From an uncultured Clostridium sp. (GTDB lineage Bacteria > Bacillota > Clostridia > Lachnospirales > Lachnospiraceae): a DNA stretch of 50,208 nt. The position numbers and the translations under genes are program-made. Positions 29,888 through 40,000 of the stretch are shown in pieces; the stretch's first letter is position 1; each line of letters begins with the position of its first letter. The stretch is from NCBI GenBank assembly GCA_947575275.1, contig CANPMS010000011.1, positions 1 to 50,208 of the forward strand. The letters are read 5' to 3'. The notes under the pieces are model-generated. The model searched no databases, was not told the DNA's origin, and saw nothing but the letters and a program-made list of their open reading frames with translations.

Positions 29888-31435
29888 TTGGCGGACAGAG
29901 AACAGCAGGTTTTACAGAGGGCATATAAACTGCAGGCGAAAAAAGGACCGAATGGAAATGAATATGTGGTGAGAGGGGCGGAGGTGTTCTGCGGGTGGGG
30001 GACGAAAAGCTGTGTGTTAAATCTGCCGATAGATCATGGAGTCAGCACAGATGATAACCGGCCGCTTATTACCCACAAGGATTGTACAAGCGCCAATATA
30101 AGCGGATTTGGCACATGCAGATTTTCAGATGAACCTTGCCGTCCTGTGCTGAATCAGTGGGAGTACAGTGAGAGAAATGACAAGATATTTAACAGACGGA
30201 CACTTGAGAATGAATATGCGGTAACCAGAAATTCAACGGCAGTATGCAAAAACGCTTCTGTGCAAGGCGCAAGCCCTGCGGCGAGGGTAGCGTTTGCCTC
30301 ATCCGGACAGACGGCTCCGGACTACACGGATAAAGAGTTGGAACATGCCATAGATATATACGAGGATGTGTCAAGGAGGTGGTGGCGTGGAAATGACGGC
30401 AGAGATTTCCTGGGCTATATCAAACCAGCTCATACGGGAATCTATAATTTTAGGGTTAGAGTAGAAAATATGGAAAACTATCAGGGAGGCAGCCTGTTTA
30501 TCTATCAAACGGAGGGATGGCTTAAAAAGAGATTTCAGTATGTGGGAGCATATGATTTAACTATATTCGCAGATTCAAGCAAAGAGGTCTGGAATGTGTG
30601 TACAGACATTGTATTAAAGAAAGGTGTAAATTATTATTTTGAAGTAGATTTTCCTAATCTTGATTATTTCTCATACAGTCTGACCGGCAATCAAGATCTG
30701 GGGGAGCTTGGGGGGGAAATTGAAGATAAACAAAAAAGAGAAGCCCTCGAGAAAGAGGGATTTTCTACCACTAAGATTTCTGCCATGTGGGTAATAGGTT
30801 CTGAATTTGAACAGTTTTATCAGAAGGAGTATGGAGTGTTTGTTAATGAAAACGGGGGAATGGTACCTGTGGTCGTATTGTATTTGAATACTTGGTATCG
30901 CGAGCTCTTAAGCAGTGCATTGCTCAGGTATTTAAACAATGATAAGTTATTGATCTCCAGAGATTTCCTTTCCAAAGCAACAACTGTGGGCGGCGTGGTG
31001 ACAACGATTGCCAGTTATGTGAATGTAGGTTCAGCAGTGGTTTCGGTTGCTTCGTATCTTTGTACAGCGGTAGGAGCAATAATCACGTTCTTACCTGATA
31101 GCAAGATTGAAGCGCTGCAGAAAAAACTGGCTGAAAACGAGAGTAGAGAACCCATCAAAGTATGTATCTATTTACGCCACTCAGATTCAGTATACTATAT
31201 GGATCATCCATTGGGGGCTGCAGCTGCCCCCGATCCTGTCAGTTTAGAATATGAAGATTTTAGTGAATATGAACCTGAAAAACTTATTCAAATAAAAGGG
31301 GTAAAATATTTAAAAGGTACGTGGCAGTATTTTTATGGGTTCGATCCCCGTCTGGTTGAGAGACCCGATGTGATAGATGATATTTATAACCAAATGAAGC
31401 CCATTTTGGAAAAGGTAGATAAGGAGAATAAATAA
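29888..31435 (+). CDS. DUF4280 (PAAR-like) tip protein with long unknown C-terminus
   Basis: A 515-residue protein. Residues about 20-130 match the DUF4280 PAAR-like pattern: VVRGAEVFCGWGTKSCVLNL, then CTSANISGFGTC and CRPVLNQW, a cysteine-rich cap expected to sharpen a VgrG spike. The C-terminal 380 residues include a beta-rich segment reminiscent of PA14-like carbohydrate-binding folds (about 155-260) and a hydrophobic stretch (GGVVTTIASYVNVGSAVVSV ... GAIITF, about 375-415), so an effector or docking module is likely. The start is TTG behind GGAGGGG. The LRR gene follows three bases after the stop. Confidence 0.75.
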   Translation: MADREQQVLQRAYKLQAKKGPNGNEYVVRGAEVFCGWGTKSCVLNLPIDHGVSTDDNRPLITHKDCTSANISGFGTCRFSDEPCRPVLNQWEYSERNDKIFNRRTLENEYAVTRNSTAVCKNASVQGASPAARVAFASSGQTAPDYTDKELEHAIDIYEDVSRRWWRGNDGRDFLGYIKPAHTGIYNFRVRVENMENYQGGSLFIYQTEGWLKKRFQYVGAYDLTIFADSSKEVWNVCTDIVLKKGVNYYFEVDFPNLDYFSYSLTGNQDLGELGGEIEDKQKREALEKEGFSTTKISAMWVIGSEFEQFYQKEYGVFVNENGGMVPVVVLYLNTWYRELLSSALLRYLNNDKLLISRDFLSKATTVGGVVTTIASYVNVGSAVVSVASYLCTAVGAIITFLPDSKIEALQKKLAENESREPIKVCIYLRHSDSVYYMDHPLGAAAAPDPVSLEYEDFSEYEPEKLIQIKGVKYLKGTWQYFYGFDPRLVERPDVIDDIYNQMKPILEKVDKENK

Positions 31436-31437
31436 CG

Positions 31438-33075
31438 GTGAAAATTTTAAGGAAGAGAAAAATAAATAAGAAAATAATATTGGTTTTTTTTATTATGGCA
31501 GTCAGCGCTTTCTATGTGGCTGCAAATGCCAGGTGCAGGCTGATTATCCATAACGGGAAATTGCGCGGGGTAAAGAGCGGTATTTTTCAGAAACGTTCTG
31601 ACCTTGTTGCCGTAGATATTCCGTCTTCCGTTACCCGCATTGACTCACGTGCCTTTCGCTTATGCACCAATTTGCAGGAGGTAACCATACCGGAATCTGT
31701 AACCGGCATAGGGAAATATGCGTTCGCATGGTGTTCTAATTTGAAGCAGGTGGAGATACCGGATTCAGTATTGTATATAGATCCGGGAGCTTTTTATGAA
31801 TGCAGCAGTTTAGAGTATGTAAAACTGCCGGGTAATCTGACAGAGATAAATACGTTCCTTTTTGAAAATTGTGAAAGTCTGAGAAGGGTTAAAATCCCAG
31901 AAAACGTATCAAAGATTAGAAACGAAGCATTTTCTGGCTGCGTCAGTCTGGATGGGATTGAGATTCCCGACAGGGTATCAAGAATTGGAAGAGGAGCATT
32001 TTTTGGCTGTACCAGTCTGGAGAGGGTTGAGCTTCCAGACAGGGTATCCATAATAGGGAATGGCGCGTTCCAGGATTGCACCAATCTGGCTTATATAAAA
32101 ACCCCGGAAGGAGTGGAACGGGTCGGAGAAGCAGCGTTTAGCGGAACAGCCTGTCTGGAAGCGGCAGAGCCGGATCTGTACGGAAATATTTATGTTGACG
32201 GGGTTCTTGTGGATCACCAGGGAGAAGAGACCTATGTAACAGTCAATGAGGGAACCAGGGTGATTGCAGCCAAGGCGTTTGGAGGGAATATCCATATTCA
32301 GCAGGTTGAACTACCGGACAGTCTCAGGGGAATTGGGGAGAACGCGTTTTACAGGTGCGATAATCTGGAGAGTATCAATCTGCCAAAGGGTCTGAAAAAA
32401 ATATACTCCTACGCTTTTCTGGGCTGCAGCAAAGTTGAGCTGGATCTGCCTGATGAAGTGATGGAGATTGGAGACCGTGCATTTCTGGACTGTGAGCGCT
32501 TAACCGGCATAACCATTCCGGAGAATATACAATGGGTTGGAATAAATGTATTTGCAGGAACCCCCTGGTACGAGAATCTGGAGAGAGATGAATATGGCTG
32601 TCTATATGGCGATCATGTTTTATTGGACTGTGAAACAGATGGGTTGACTTTGGAAATAAAACCGGGAACCAGAGTCATAGCAGTGGGAGCAGTGCAGGAT
32701 AATAATACTTTAACTTATATTAACATTCCTGACAGTGTAACACATATAAACGAATTAGCTTTTGCCGATTGTAGTGAAATCGAGGAAATAAAAATGTCAA
32801 AGGGAATTTTGGAGATTGGAGGGTATGCTTTCTGGCGCTGCGGAAACCTGAAGCAGATAGAATTGCCGGAAGGATTGAAATGTATTAAATGGGCATTTAT
32901 TGGCTTCACCGATGTAAGAGAAGTCAGAGTCCCTACAAGTGTTGAAAAAATAGACGAATGTGCATTTGACCGATGTGATAGACTAAAAAGAATAAACGCG
33001 CCGGAGCATTTGAGGGGCAGGATACCGCTGGTAGTAGAAAATGCAGGGATTATCGCAGAGATTATCTATTATTAG
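31438..33075 (+). CDS. BspA-type leucine-rich-repeat membrane protein, copy 1
   Basis: A 545-residue protein with an N-terminal signal anchor (KKIILVFFIMAVSAFYVAA) followed by LRR_5 repeats of about 23 residues (pattern VxIPxSVxxIGxxAFxxCxxL) through to the C-terminus. GTG start behind AAGGAG. BspA-type LRRs bind proteins or host surfaces; here, following the PAAR-like gene, they may act as immunity or receptor-blocking proteins, or adhesins (inference). Compared with copy 2 it contains one extra repeat (near SRIGRGAFFGCTSLERVE). Confidence 0.8.
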   Translation: MKILRKRKINKKIILVFFIMAVSAFYVAANARCRLIIHNGKLRGVKSGIFQKRSDLVAVDIPSSVTRIDSRAFRLCTNLQEVTIPESVTGIGKYAFAWCSNLKQVEIPDSVLYIDPGAFYECSSLEYVKLPGNLTEINTFLFENCESLRRVKIPENVSKIRNEAFSGCVSLDGIEIPDRVSRIGRGAFFGCTSLERVELPDRVSIIGNGAFQDCTNLAYIKTPEGVERVGEAAFSGTACLEAAEPDLYGNIYVDGVLVDHQGEETYVTVNEGTRVIAAKAFGGNIHIQQVELPDSLRGIGENAFYRCDNLESINLPKGLKKIYSYAFLGCSKVELDLPDEVMEIGDRAFLDCERLTGITIPENIQWVGINVFAGTPWYENLERDEYGCLYGDHVLLDCETDGLTLEIKPGTRVIAVGAVQDNNTLTYINIPDSVTHINELAFADCSEIEEIKMSKGILEIGGYAFWRCGNLKQIELPEGLKCIKWAFIGFTDVREVRVPTSVEKIDECAFDRCDRLKRINAPEHLRGRIPLVVENAGIIAEIIYY

Positions 33076-33149
33076 AAAAATCAGGTGACAGGATTGGTTC
33101 AAAAAATATGCGGGAGGAATGTATCGCTTAACAAGGAGAATGAATAACG

Positions 33150-34715
33150 GTGAAAATGTCAAGGAAAAGAAAAAGTCAGAGAAAAATAAATAAGAAAATA
33201 ATATTGGTGTTTTTTATTATGGCAGTTGGCGCTTTCTATGTGGCTGCAAATGCCAGGTGCAGGCTGATTATCCATAACGGGAAATTGCGCGGGGTAAAGA
33301 GCGGTATTTTTCAGAAACGTTCTGACCTTGTTGCCGTAGATATTCCGTCTTCCGTTACCCGCATTGACTCACGTGCCTTTCGCTTATGCACCAATTTGCA
33401 GGAGGTAACCATACCGGAATCTGTAACCGGCATAGGGAAATATGCGTTCGCATGGTGTTCTAATTTGAAGCAGGTGGAGATACCGGATTCAGTATTGTAT
33501 ATAGATCCGGGAGCTTTTTATGAATGCAGCAGTTTAGAGTATGTAAAACTGCCGGGTAATCTGACAGAGATAAGTATGTTCCTTTTTAAAAATTGTGAAA
33601 GTCTGAGAAGGGTTGAAATTTCAGAAAGCGTATCAGAGATTGGAATAGAAGCATTTTCTGGCTGTGTCAGTCTGGAGAGGATTGAGCTTCCCGACAGGGT
33701 ATCCATAATAGAGATTGGTACGTTCCAGGATTGTACCAATCTGGCTTATATAAAAACCCCGGAAGGAGTGGAACGGGTCGGAGAAGCAGCGTTTAGCGGA
33801 ACAGCCTGTCTGGAAGCGGCAGAGCCGGATCTGTACGGAAATATTTATGTTGACGGGGTTCTTGTGGATCACCAGGGAGAAGAGACCTATGTAACAGTCA
33901 ATGAGGGAACCAGGGTGATTGCAGCCAAGGCGTTTGGAGGGAATATCCATATTCAGCAGGTTGAACTACCGGACAGTCTCAGGGGAATTGGGGAGAACGC
34001 GTTTTACAGGTGCGATAATCTGGAGAGTATCAATCTGCCAAAGGGTCTGAAAAAAATATACTCCTACGCTTTTCTGGGCTGCAGCAAAGTTGAGCTGGAT
34101 CTGCCTGATGAAGTGATGGAGATTGGAGACCGTGCATTTCTGGACTGTGAGCGCTTAACCGGCATAACCATTCCGGAGAATATACAATGGGTTGGAATAA
34201 ATGTATTTGCAGGAACCCCCTGGTACGAGAATCTGGAGAGAGATGAATATGGCTGTCTATATGGCGATCATGTTTTATTGGACTGTGAAACAGATGGGTT
34301 GACTTTGGAAATAAAACCGGGAACCAGAGTCATAGCAGTGGGAGCAGTGCAGGATAATAATAGTTTAACTTATGTTAACATTCCTGACAGTGTAACACAT
34401 ATAAACGTATGGGCTTTTGCCCAGTGCAGTGAAATCGAGGAAATAAAAATGTCGAAGGGAATTCTGGAGATTGGAGGGTATGCTTTCTGGGGCTGCGGAA
34501 ACCTGAAGCAGATAGAACTGCCGGAAGGATTAAAACGTATTGGAGTAGCATTTACCAGATGTGGCAGTTTAAGGGAGGTCAGAATCCCTACAAGTGTTGA
34601 AAAAATAGGAGAAGGTGCATTTAGTGGATGCCATAAACTAAAAAGAATAAACGTGCCGGAACACCTGAGAGGCATATGGCTGGATGTAGGAGATGCAGAG
34701 ATTATCTATTATTAG
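33150..34715 (+). CDS. BspA-type leucine-rich-repeat membrane protein, copy 2
   Basis: A 521-residue near-duplicate of copy 1. Most of the gene, including residues about 210-440, looks identical by eye. Differences cluster in a few repeats (about residues 130-175 and the C-terminal 90 residues) and in one missing 23-residue repeat. It has the same signal anchor, GTG start and AAGGAG site. The intergenic DNA before and after is also duplicated, so the duplication unit is gene plus spacer. Confidence 0.8.
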   Translation: MKMSRKRKSQRKINKKIILVFFIMAVGAFYVAANARCRLIIHNGKLRGVKSGIFQKRSDLVAVDIPSSVTRIDSRAFRLCTNLQEVTIPESVTGIGKYAFAWCSNLKQVEIPDSVLYIDPGAFYECSSLEYVKLPGNLTEISMFLFKNCESLRRVEISESVSEIGIEAFSGCVSLERIELPDRVSIIEIGTFQDCTNLAYIKTPEGVERVGEAAFSGTACLEAAEPDLYGNIYVDGVLVDHQGEETYVTVNEGTRVIAAKAFGGNIHIQQVELPDSLRGIGENAFYRCDNLESINLPKGLKKIYSYAFLGCSKVELDLPDEVMEIGDRAFLDCERLTGITIPENIQWVGINVFAGTPWYENLERDEYGCLYGDHVLLDCETDGLTLEIKPGTRVIAVGAVQDNNSLTYVNIPDSVTHINVWAFAQCSEIEEIKMSKGILEIGGYAFWGCGNLKQIELPEGLKRIGVAFTRCGSLREVRIPTSVEKIGEGAFSGCHKLKRINVPEHLRGIWLDVGDAEIIYY

Positions 34716-34789
34716 AAAGAGCAGGTGACAGGATTGGCTAAAAAAATATGCGGGAGGAACGTATCGCTCAACAAGGAGAATAAATAACG

Positions 34790-36280
34790 GTGAAAATTTT
34801 AAGGAAGAGAAAAATAAATAAGAAAATAATATTGGTTTTTTTTATTATGGCAGTCGGCGTTTTCTATGTGGCTGCAAATGCCAGGTGCAGGCTGATTATC
34901 CATAACGGGGAATTGGACGGGGTAAAGAGCGGGATTTTTCAGAAACGTTCTGATCTTGTTTCTATACATATTCCATCTTCCGTTACCCGCATTGACTCAC
35001 GTGCCTTTCGCTCATGCACCAATTTGCAGGAAGTAACCATACCGGAATCTGTAACCAGCATAGGGAAATATGCGTTTGAAAGATGTTATAACTTGAAGCA
35101 GGTGAATATACCAGAGTCAGTGTTGTATATAGATTCGGGAGCTTTTCGTGAATGCAGCAGTTTAGAGTATGTAAAACTGCCGGATAATCTGACAGAGATA
35201 AAGTGGTCTCTTTTTGAAAATTGTGAAAGTCTGAAAAGGGTTGAAATTCCAGAAAACGTATCAAGGATTGGAGACGAAGCATTTTTGGGCTGTACCAGTC
35301 TGGAAAGAATTGAGATTCCAGACAATGTATCCCAAATAGGTTATTGTGCATTCCAGGATTGTACCAATCTGGGTTATATAAAAACCCCGGAAGAAGTGGA
35401 ATGGGTCGGGAAAGCAGCGTTTAGCGGAACAGCCTGTTTGGAAGCGGCAGAGCCGGATCTGTACGGAAATATTTATGTTGACGGGGTTCTTGTGGCTCAT
35501 CAGGGAGAAGAAGTCTATGTAGCAGTCAATGAAGGAACCAGGGTGATTGCAGACAAGGTGTTTAGAGGGAATATCCATATTCAGCAGGTTGAACTACCGG
35601 ACAGCCTCAGGGGGATTGGGCAGACAGCGTTTTCCAAGTGCTATAATCTGGAGAGTATCAATCTGCCAAAGGGTCTGAAAAACATAGGCTCCTCCGCTTT
35701 TTTTGGATGTGAACGGTTAACCGATATAACTATTCCAGAGAGTGTGGAATCGGTTGGAATGGACGCATTTACAGGAACCCACTGGTACGAGAATCTGGAG
35801 AGAGATGAATATGGCTGTCTATATGGCGATGATATTTTATTGGACTGTGAAACAGATGGGTTGACTTTAGAAATAAAACCGGGAACCAGAGTTATAGCGG
35901 ACGGAGCAATATATGGACATTATCAATTAACCTATGTTAACATTCCTGACAGTGTGACACATATAGGAGGTATAGCTTTTTTTGAGTGCATAGGAATCGA
36001 GGGAATAAAAATGTCGGGGGGAATTCGGGAAATTGGAGGGTATGCTTTTTGGGGCTGCAAAGAACTGAAGCAGATAGAACTGCCGGAAGGATTAAAACGT
36101 ATTGAATGGTGGGCATTTGACCACTGTGTCAGTTTAAGAGAAGTCAGAATCCCCACAAGCGTTGAAAAAATAGGAGAAGGTGCATTTTGTTCAAGTGATA
36201 AACTAAAAAGAATAAACGTGCCGGAACACTTGAGAGGCATACCGCTGGAAGTAGAAAATGCAGAGATTATCTATTATTAG
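34790..36280 (+). CDS. BspA-type leucine-rich-repeat membrane protein, copy 3
   Basis: A 496-residue, more diverged third copy. N-terminal anchor, first repeats and the C-terminal EIIYY end are shared. It lacks a repeat present in the middle of copies 1 and 2 (the SKVELDLPDEVMEIGDRAF region), and many repeat-surface positions differ (for example ERCYNLKQVNIPESV against AWCSNLKQVEIPDSV). GTG start, same AAGGAGAATAAATAACG leader. Diversity on repeat surfaces suggests different binding partners. Confidence 0.8.
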   Translation: MKILRKRKINKKIILVFFIMAVGVFYVAANARCRLIIHNGELDGVKSGIFQKRSDLVSIHIPSSVTRIDSRAFRSCTNLQEVTIPESVTSIGKYAFERCYNLKQVNIPESVLYIDSGAFRECSSLEYVKLPDNLTEIKWSLFENCESLKRVEIPENVSRIGDEAFLGCTSLERIEIPDNVSQIGYCAFQDCTNLGYIKTPEEVEWVGKAAFSGTACLEAAEPDLYGNIYVDGVLVAHQGEEVYVAVNEGTRVIADKVFRGNIHIQQVELPDSLRGIGQTAFSKCYNLESINLPKGLKNIGSSAFFGCERLTDITIPESVESVGMDAFTGTHWYENLERDEYGCLYGDDILLDCETDGLTLEIKPGTRVIADGAIYGHYQLTYVNIPDSVTHIGGIAFFECIGIEGIKMSGGIREIGGYAFWGCKELKQIELPEGLKRIEWWAFDHCVSLREVRIPTSVEKIGEGAFCSSDKLKRINVPEHLRGIPLEVENAEIIYY

Positions 36281-36447
36281 AAAGATTAAGTGACAGGATT
36301 GGTTTAAAAAAATATGCGGGAGGAACGCTATGAATGGGAGAAGGCGGTTGAGGACGTGTTCGTAAACCTTGTATTTCAATAAGAATCTAAAAGCCGACGA
36401 TAAGCAGAGTTATTGACAAAAGAGGCAGTATGGGAAAAGGGATTGTT

Positions 36448-37017
36448 ATGGATAGAGAAAAGAAAATAAAAGACAGCCTGATTGTGTTCCGCAACCGGTG
36501 GGTGGAACAGAAGCTTGGAGGCTGCAGGGAAGGCAGGGAACCAGGGCTATATGAAAAAGCAGAGAAACTGCTTTGCAGGGTATTAGAACAACAGAGGATA
36601 AAAGAGGCAGGGGAGATGGAGTACATTGCGCTCTTTCATTACCGGAGCAGTTTGTGGACAGGTACATACCGATACAGGCTTTTTGCATGGGATACGATGC
36701 CTTACATAGCTGAGCCAATGGCAAGTGAGGACTGGATTCCAGAATGGATTTATGAAGATGTGCCGCTGCTGAGGGAACAGATGAAGCAGGAGTTAAAACC
36801 GTTTGTGCGATTGAATGATTATGAGTTGGATGGGGCTGTCAGAACTGTTTTGGAGGAATACACGAAGATTGTGGAGGCAGAGTGGTTCCATGCGGTCATG
36901 GGGCTGGTACAGACGGAGGTATTTCAAGAGATCACCAAAAAAGAAAGCTGGCGGATACTCTTTGGAACTTATATGGATGAGATGAGAATTGTTGCATCAA
37001 AAGATAACAGGTGGTGA
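36448..37017 (+). CDS. Unknown soluble protein immediately upstream of Rhs; possible effector chaperone
   Basis: A 189-residue helical, charged protein without signal or membrane segments. The start at 36448 follows AAAAGGG; an in-frame ATG at 36430 has a weaker site. Its end overlaps the Rhs ribosome binding site region (stop at 37015-37017, Rhs start at 37023). In proteobacterial type VI systems the gene just before a PAAR-Rhs effector is often an EagR/DUF1795 chaperone; I see no clear EagR similarity, so the chaperone role rests on position only. Confidence 0.55.
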   Translation: MDREKKIKDSLIVFRNRWVEQKLGGCREGREPGLYEKAEKLLCRVLEQQRIKEAGEMEYIALFHYRSSLWTGTYRYRLFAWDTMPYIAEPMASEDWIPEWIYEDVPLLREQMKQELKPFVRLNDYELDGAVRTVLEEYTKIVEAEWFHAVMGLVQTEVFQEITKKESWRILFGTYMDEMRIVASKDNRW

Positions 37018-37022
37018 AGAAA

Positions 37023-40000
37023 ATGGGAAAAAAGATTATATCGGGGAGCTCCTTCTCCATGAATCAGGAAATTAATATTACAGGTTCTGATGTACAAGTT
37101 AAGGCAGCAAAGGGAAAACGGTGGAGCCCGTTGAAAATGCCCACCAAAGATATATCAAAAGGATTTTCGGCTATGCTTCCGTCGTTGATGGGTTCAGTTC
37201 CGGCAAGTGGCGGATATGTAAGCGGACTTGCAATAGCCGCAGCGGCTTCTCTGTGTTCATCGGGAAATGTTGGAATTGCAGCCAGCCCCAACGGCAGGGA
37301 TTTTCTGGTTTCTTATATCAATGTGCTGATGCGTGCGATGACGGGAGCAAATGCCTCCAAGGGAAATATAAACGAAGAAGAAATCCGTAAATTGCTCTCC
37401 GGCCTTCTTGCCAGCCTTCTGGAAAAGGCAGGCCCTGCTTACAGCAGCTACAAGCAGGTTTTAAAGGATGCCATGCAGGCAGAGACCCTGCAGGCGTTTT
37501 TAAAGGGAGTCCAGCCCCTTATCTGTGCTTTTACGGGAGACCCGGTCAACGCCAATACGGGAAACTTTATATATGAAAAAGCGGATTTGGAGATTGGCGG
37601 AAGGCTGCCGCTGCGCTTCCGGCGGTTTTACAATCGTCTGGATACCCGCAAGGGCAGTATGGGGAAGGGATGGCGTCACAATTATGAGATAGAGCTTTTG
37701 ATTGAGAAGGACCGCTATACGCTTGTGTGGGACGATGGCAGGGAGGAGGTGTACCTGCGGACCAAGGACGGCACACCGGAACCGCTGTCAGAACTCCCAT
37801 GCCGCCTGAAACGGGAGGAACAGGGGTTTTCTTATCGGACCCGGGAGGATGTTCTTTATTCCTTCAGCCAAACGGGAAAGCTCCAGAGAAAGAGGGAGAA
37901 AAACGGACGTATGCTGCACTTTGCCTACGACGGAAACGGGCGGTTATGCGATGTCAGAGGAACCGGCGGAATCTTTCTCCATTACGAGTATGACGCCTTT
38001 TGCGGAATGCTGTCCAAAGTGACAGACCATACGGGACGGAGCGTGTGCCTGCGCTATGAGCTGGGACGCTTAAAGGAAGTGACGGGAGCGGACGCAAGCC
38101 GTTACCGCTATGATTACTATGGGGATGGAAGTATCTGGCGCATACGCAATCCGCGGGACGTCTATGTTCTGGAGAATAGTTATGATGACAAAGGGCGGGT
38201 CACGGAACAGAAGTTTGCGGACGGAGGTCAAATCCGCTATCACTATCAGGAGGAGCTGAGCCGCACCTTTGTGGTTGACCAGAACGGAGGCCGCACCGCC
38301 TATGTCCACGATGAGCGTTTCCGCAATGTGAAAACCATCTACATAGACGGGGAGGAGACCTTCCGGTATAATGATTGGAATCAGTTGGTATCCAAAACCG
38401 ATAAGAACGGAAACAAGACTCAATATGCCTATGATGACCATGGAAACACCACCCAGATCCTGTTTCCGGACGGCTCCAGGCATCATATGACCTATGATGC
38501 AGGAAACCGTCTGCTTGTGCTGTCTGTCAATGGCAGCAGGAAATGGAAGAACACCTATGATAAGAAGGGAAACCTGATTGCCGCGGAGGACGCACTGGGG
38601 AGAAAACGCATCATGGAATACGACGAGGAGGGAAATGTAACCGGCATGACTCTGCCGGACGACAGCCGCATTTCCCTGGAATATGACAAAAAGGGAAATA
38701 TCCTCTCGGTGACCGATGGGGCGGGGAGCACAACCTCTTATACTTACGATGCCTGCAGCCGTGTGACTGCCACGGTGGACGGAAACGGAAACAGGACAAG
38801 CTTTGCCTATGATGCCTGCGGACGGATTACCGCCGTTACGAATGCGGAAGGGAAAACGCGCACCTACGCCTACACAAAAAACGGGAAGCTGACCAGGGTT
38901 ACGGATTTCAACGGTGCAGTCACCAGCCAGGTCTACAACGAGATGAACCAGGTAAAGAGCATCTCCCTGCCGGACGGAGGCGTGCTCACTCTGGAATACG
39001 ATTTGATGCAGAACGTGACCCGCAGGACGCTGCCCACAGGGGGAAGCTTCCAGTACCGGTACGACCGGTTGAACCGTCTGGAGCAGGTGATCCTGCCCAC
39101 AGGAGGGAGCGTCCATTATGAATACGACGCCAACGGGAACCGGACTGCCATAACAGACCCGCAGGGGAACCGCACCATGATGGAGTATGACGAATTAAAC
39201 CGCATGGTATCGGTCACAGACCCGGAGGGGGCAAGGATTACATACGAGTATGACATGGAGGGAAACCTGACCCGTGTCACCAACGCCATGGGACAGAGCC
39301 ATACGTATGAATATGATGGGGCGGGGCAGAAGATCCGGGAGACGGATATTACCGGGAACACGGTATCATATGAATATAATGGGCTGGGAAAGGTGTGCTG
39401 CGTCACAGACCCTCTGAACCGGAAAACCACTTATGAATATGACAAGGGAGGGCGTCTGTCATGGGTCGCATATCCCAATGGAGACAGGGAGCGTTACCAG
39501 TATGATAAAAACGGAAATCTAATCCGCAGGGAGAATCAGAATGGGGATTTCCTGACCTTCACCTATGACTGCATGGATCGTGTGGTAAAGGTGAGCAGCA
39601 GTTTTGGGCAGGAGGAGCATTACACCTATGATGGGGCGGGGCATGTAACATCTGTAACCAATGCCCTGGGTTATAAGAGCACCTATGAATATTCCCCGGG
39701 AGGGAAGCTGACGGCGGTGACGGACCCGGCGGGGAACAAGACGGAGTATGCCTATGACCTGATGGGGAATCTGATCACCATCTGCCAGCATGAAGGAAGC
39801 AGAACCCTGTTGTCCGCGGATTCTCAGAAGAGCCGTGGGGAAGCGTTTGGTCATGCCGGAGGGGAGAAGATGCACATCACCCGGTATGAGAGGGATTTGA
39901 TGGGGAATGTAACGACCGTCATCAACCCGCTGGGACAAAAGGAGCATTATGCTTATGACGAGGCAGGGCATCTGCTCAGCAAGACAGACCGGGATGGCTA

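Larger units (their letters stand above)
31418..36340 (+). repeat. Tandem triplication of a gene-plus-spacer unit (about 1.5-1.7 kb each)
   Basis: Units start at about 31418, 33130 and 34770 and each ends in ATTATCTATTATTAG followed by a shared spacer (GTGACAGGATTGG ... ATATGCGGGAGGAA). The third spacer runs into unrelated sequence at about 36330. Copies 1 and 2 are nearly identical over long stretches. Confidence 0.85.

Noticed and set aside
31438..36280. CRISPR-like or satellite repeat in the leucine-rich-repeat genes
   Set aside because: The short periodicity is the 23-residue coding repeat and the long one is gene duplication; no spacer-repeat pattern exists. No CRISPR array was seen anywhere in the window.
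38070..39971. Long minus-strand open frames within the Rhs genes (repeated at 42790-43242 and 48753-50129)
   Set aside because: They are antisense shadows of the GC-rich YD-repeat region; their repetition only mirrors the repeated Rhs core.
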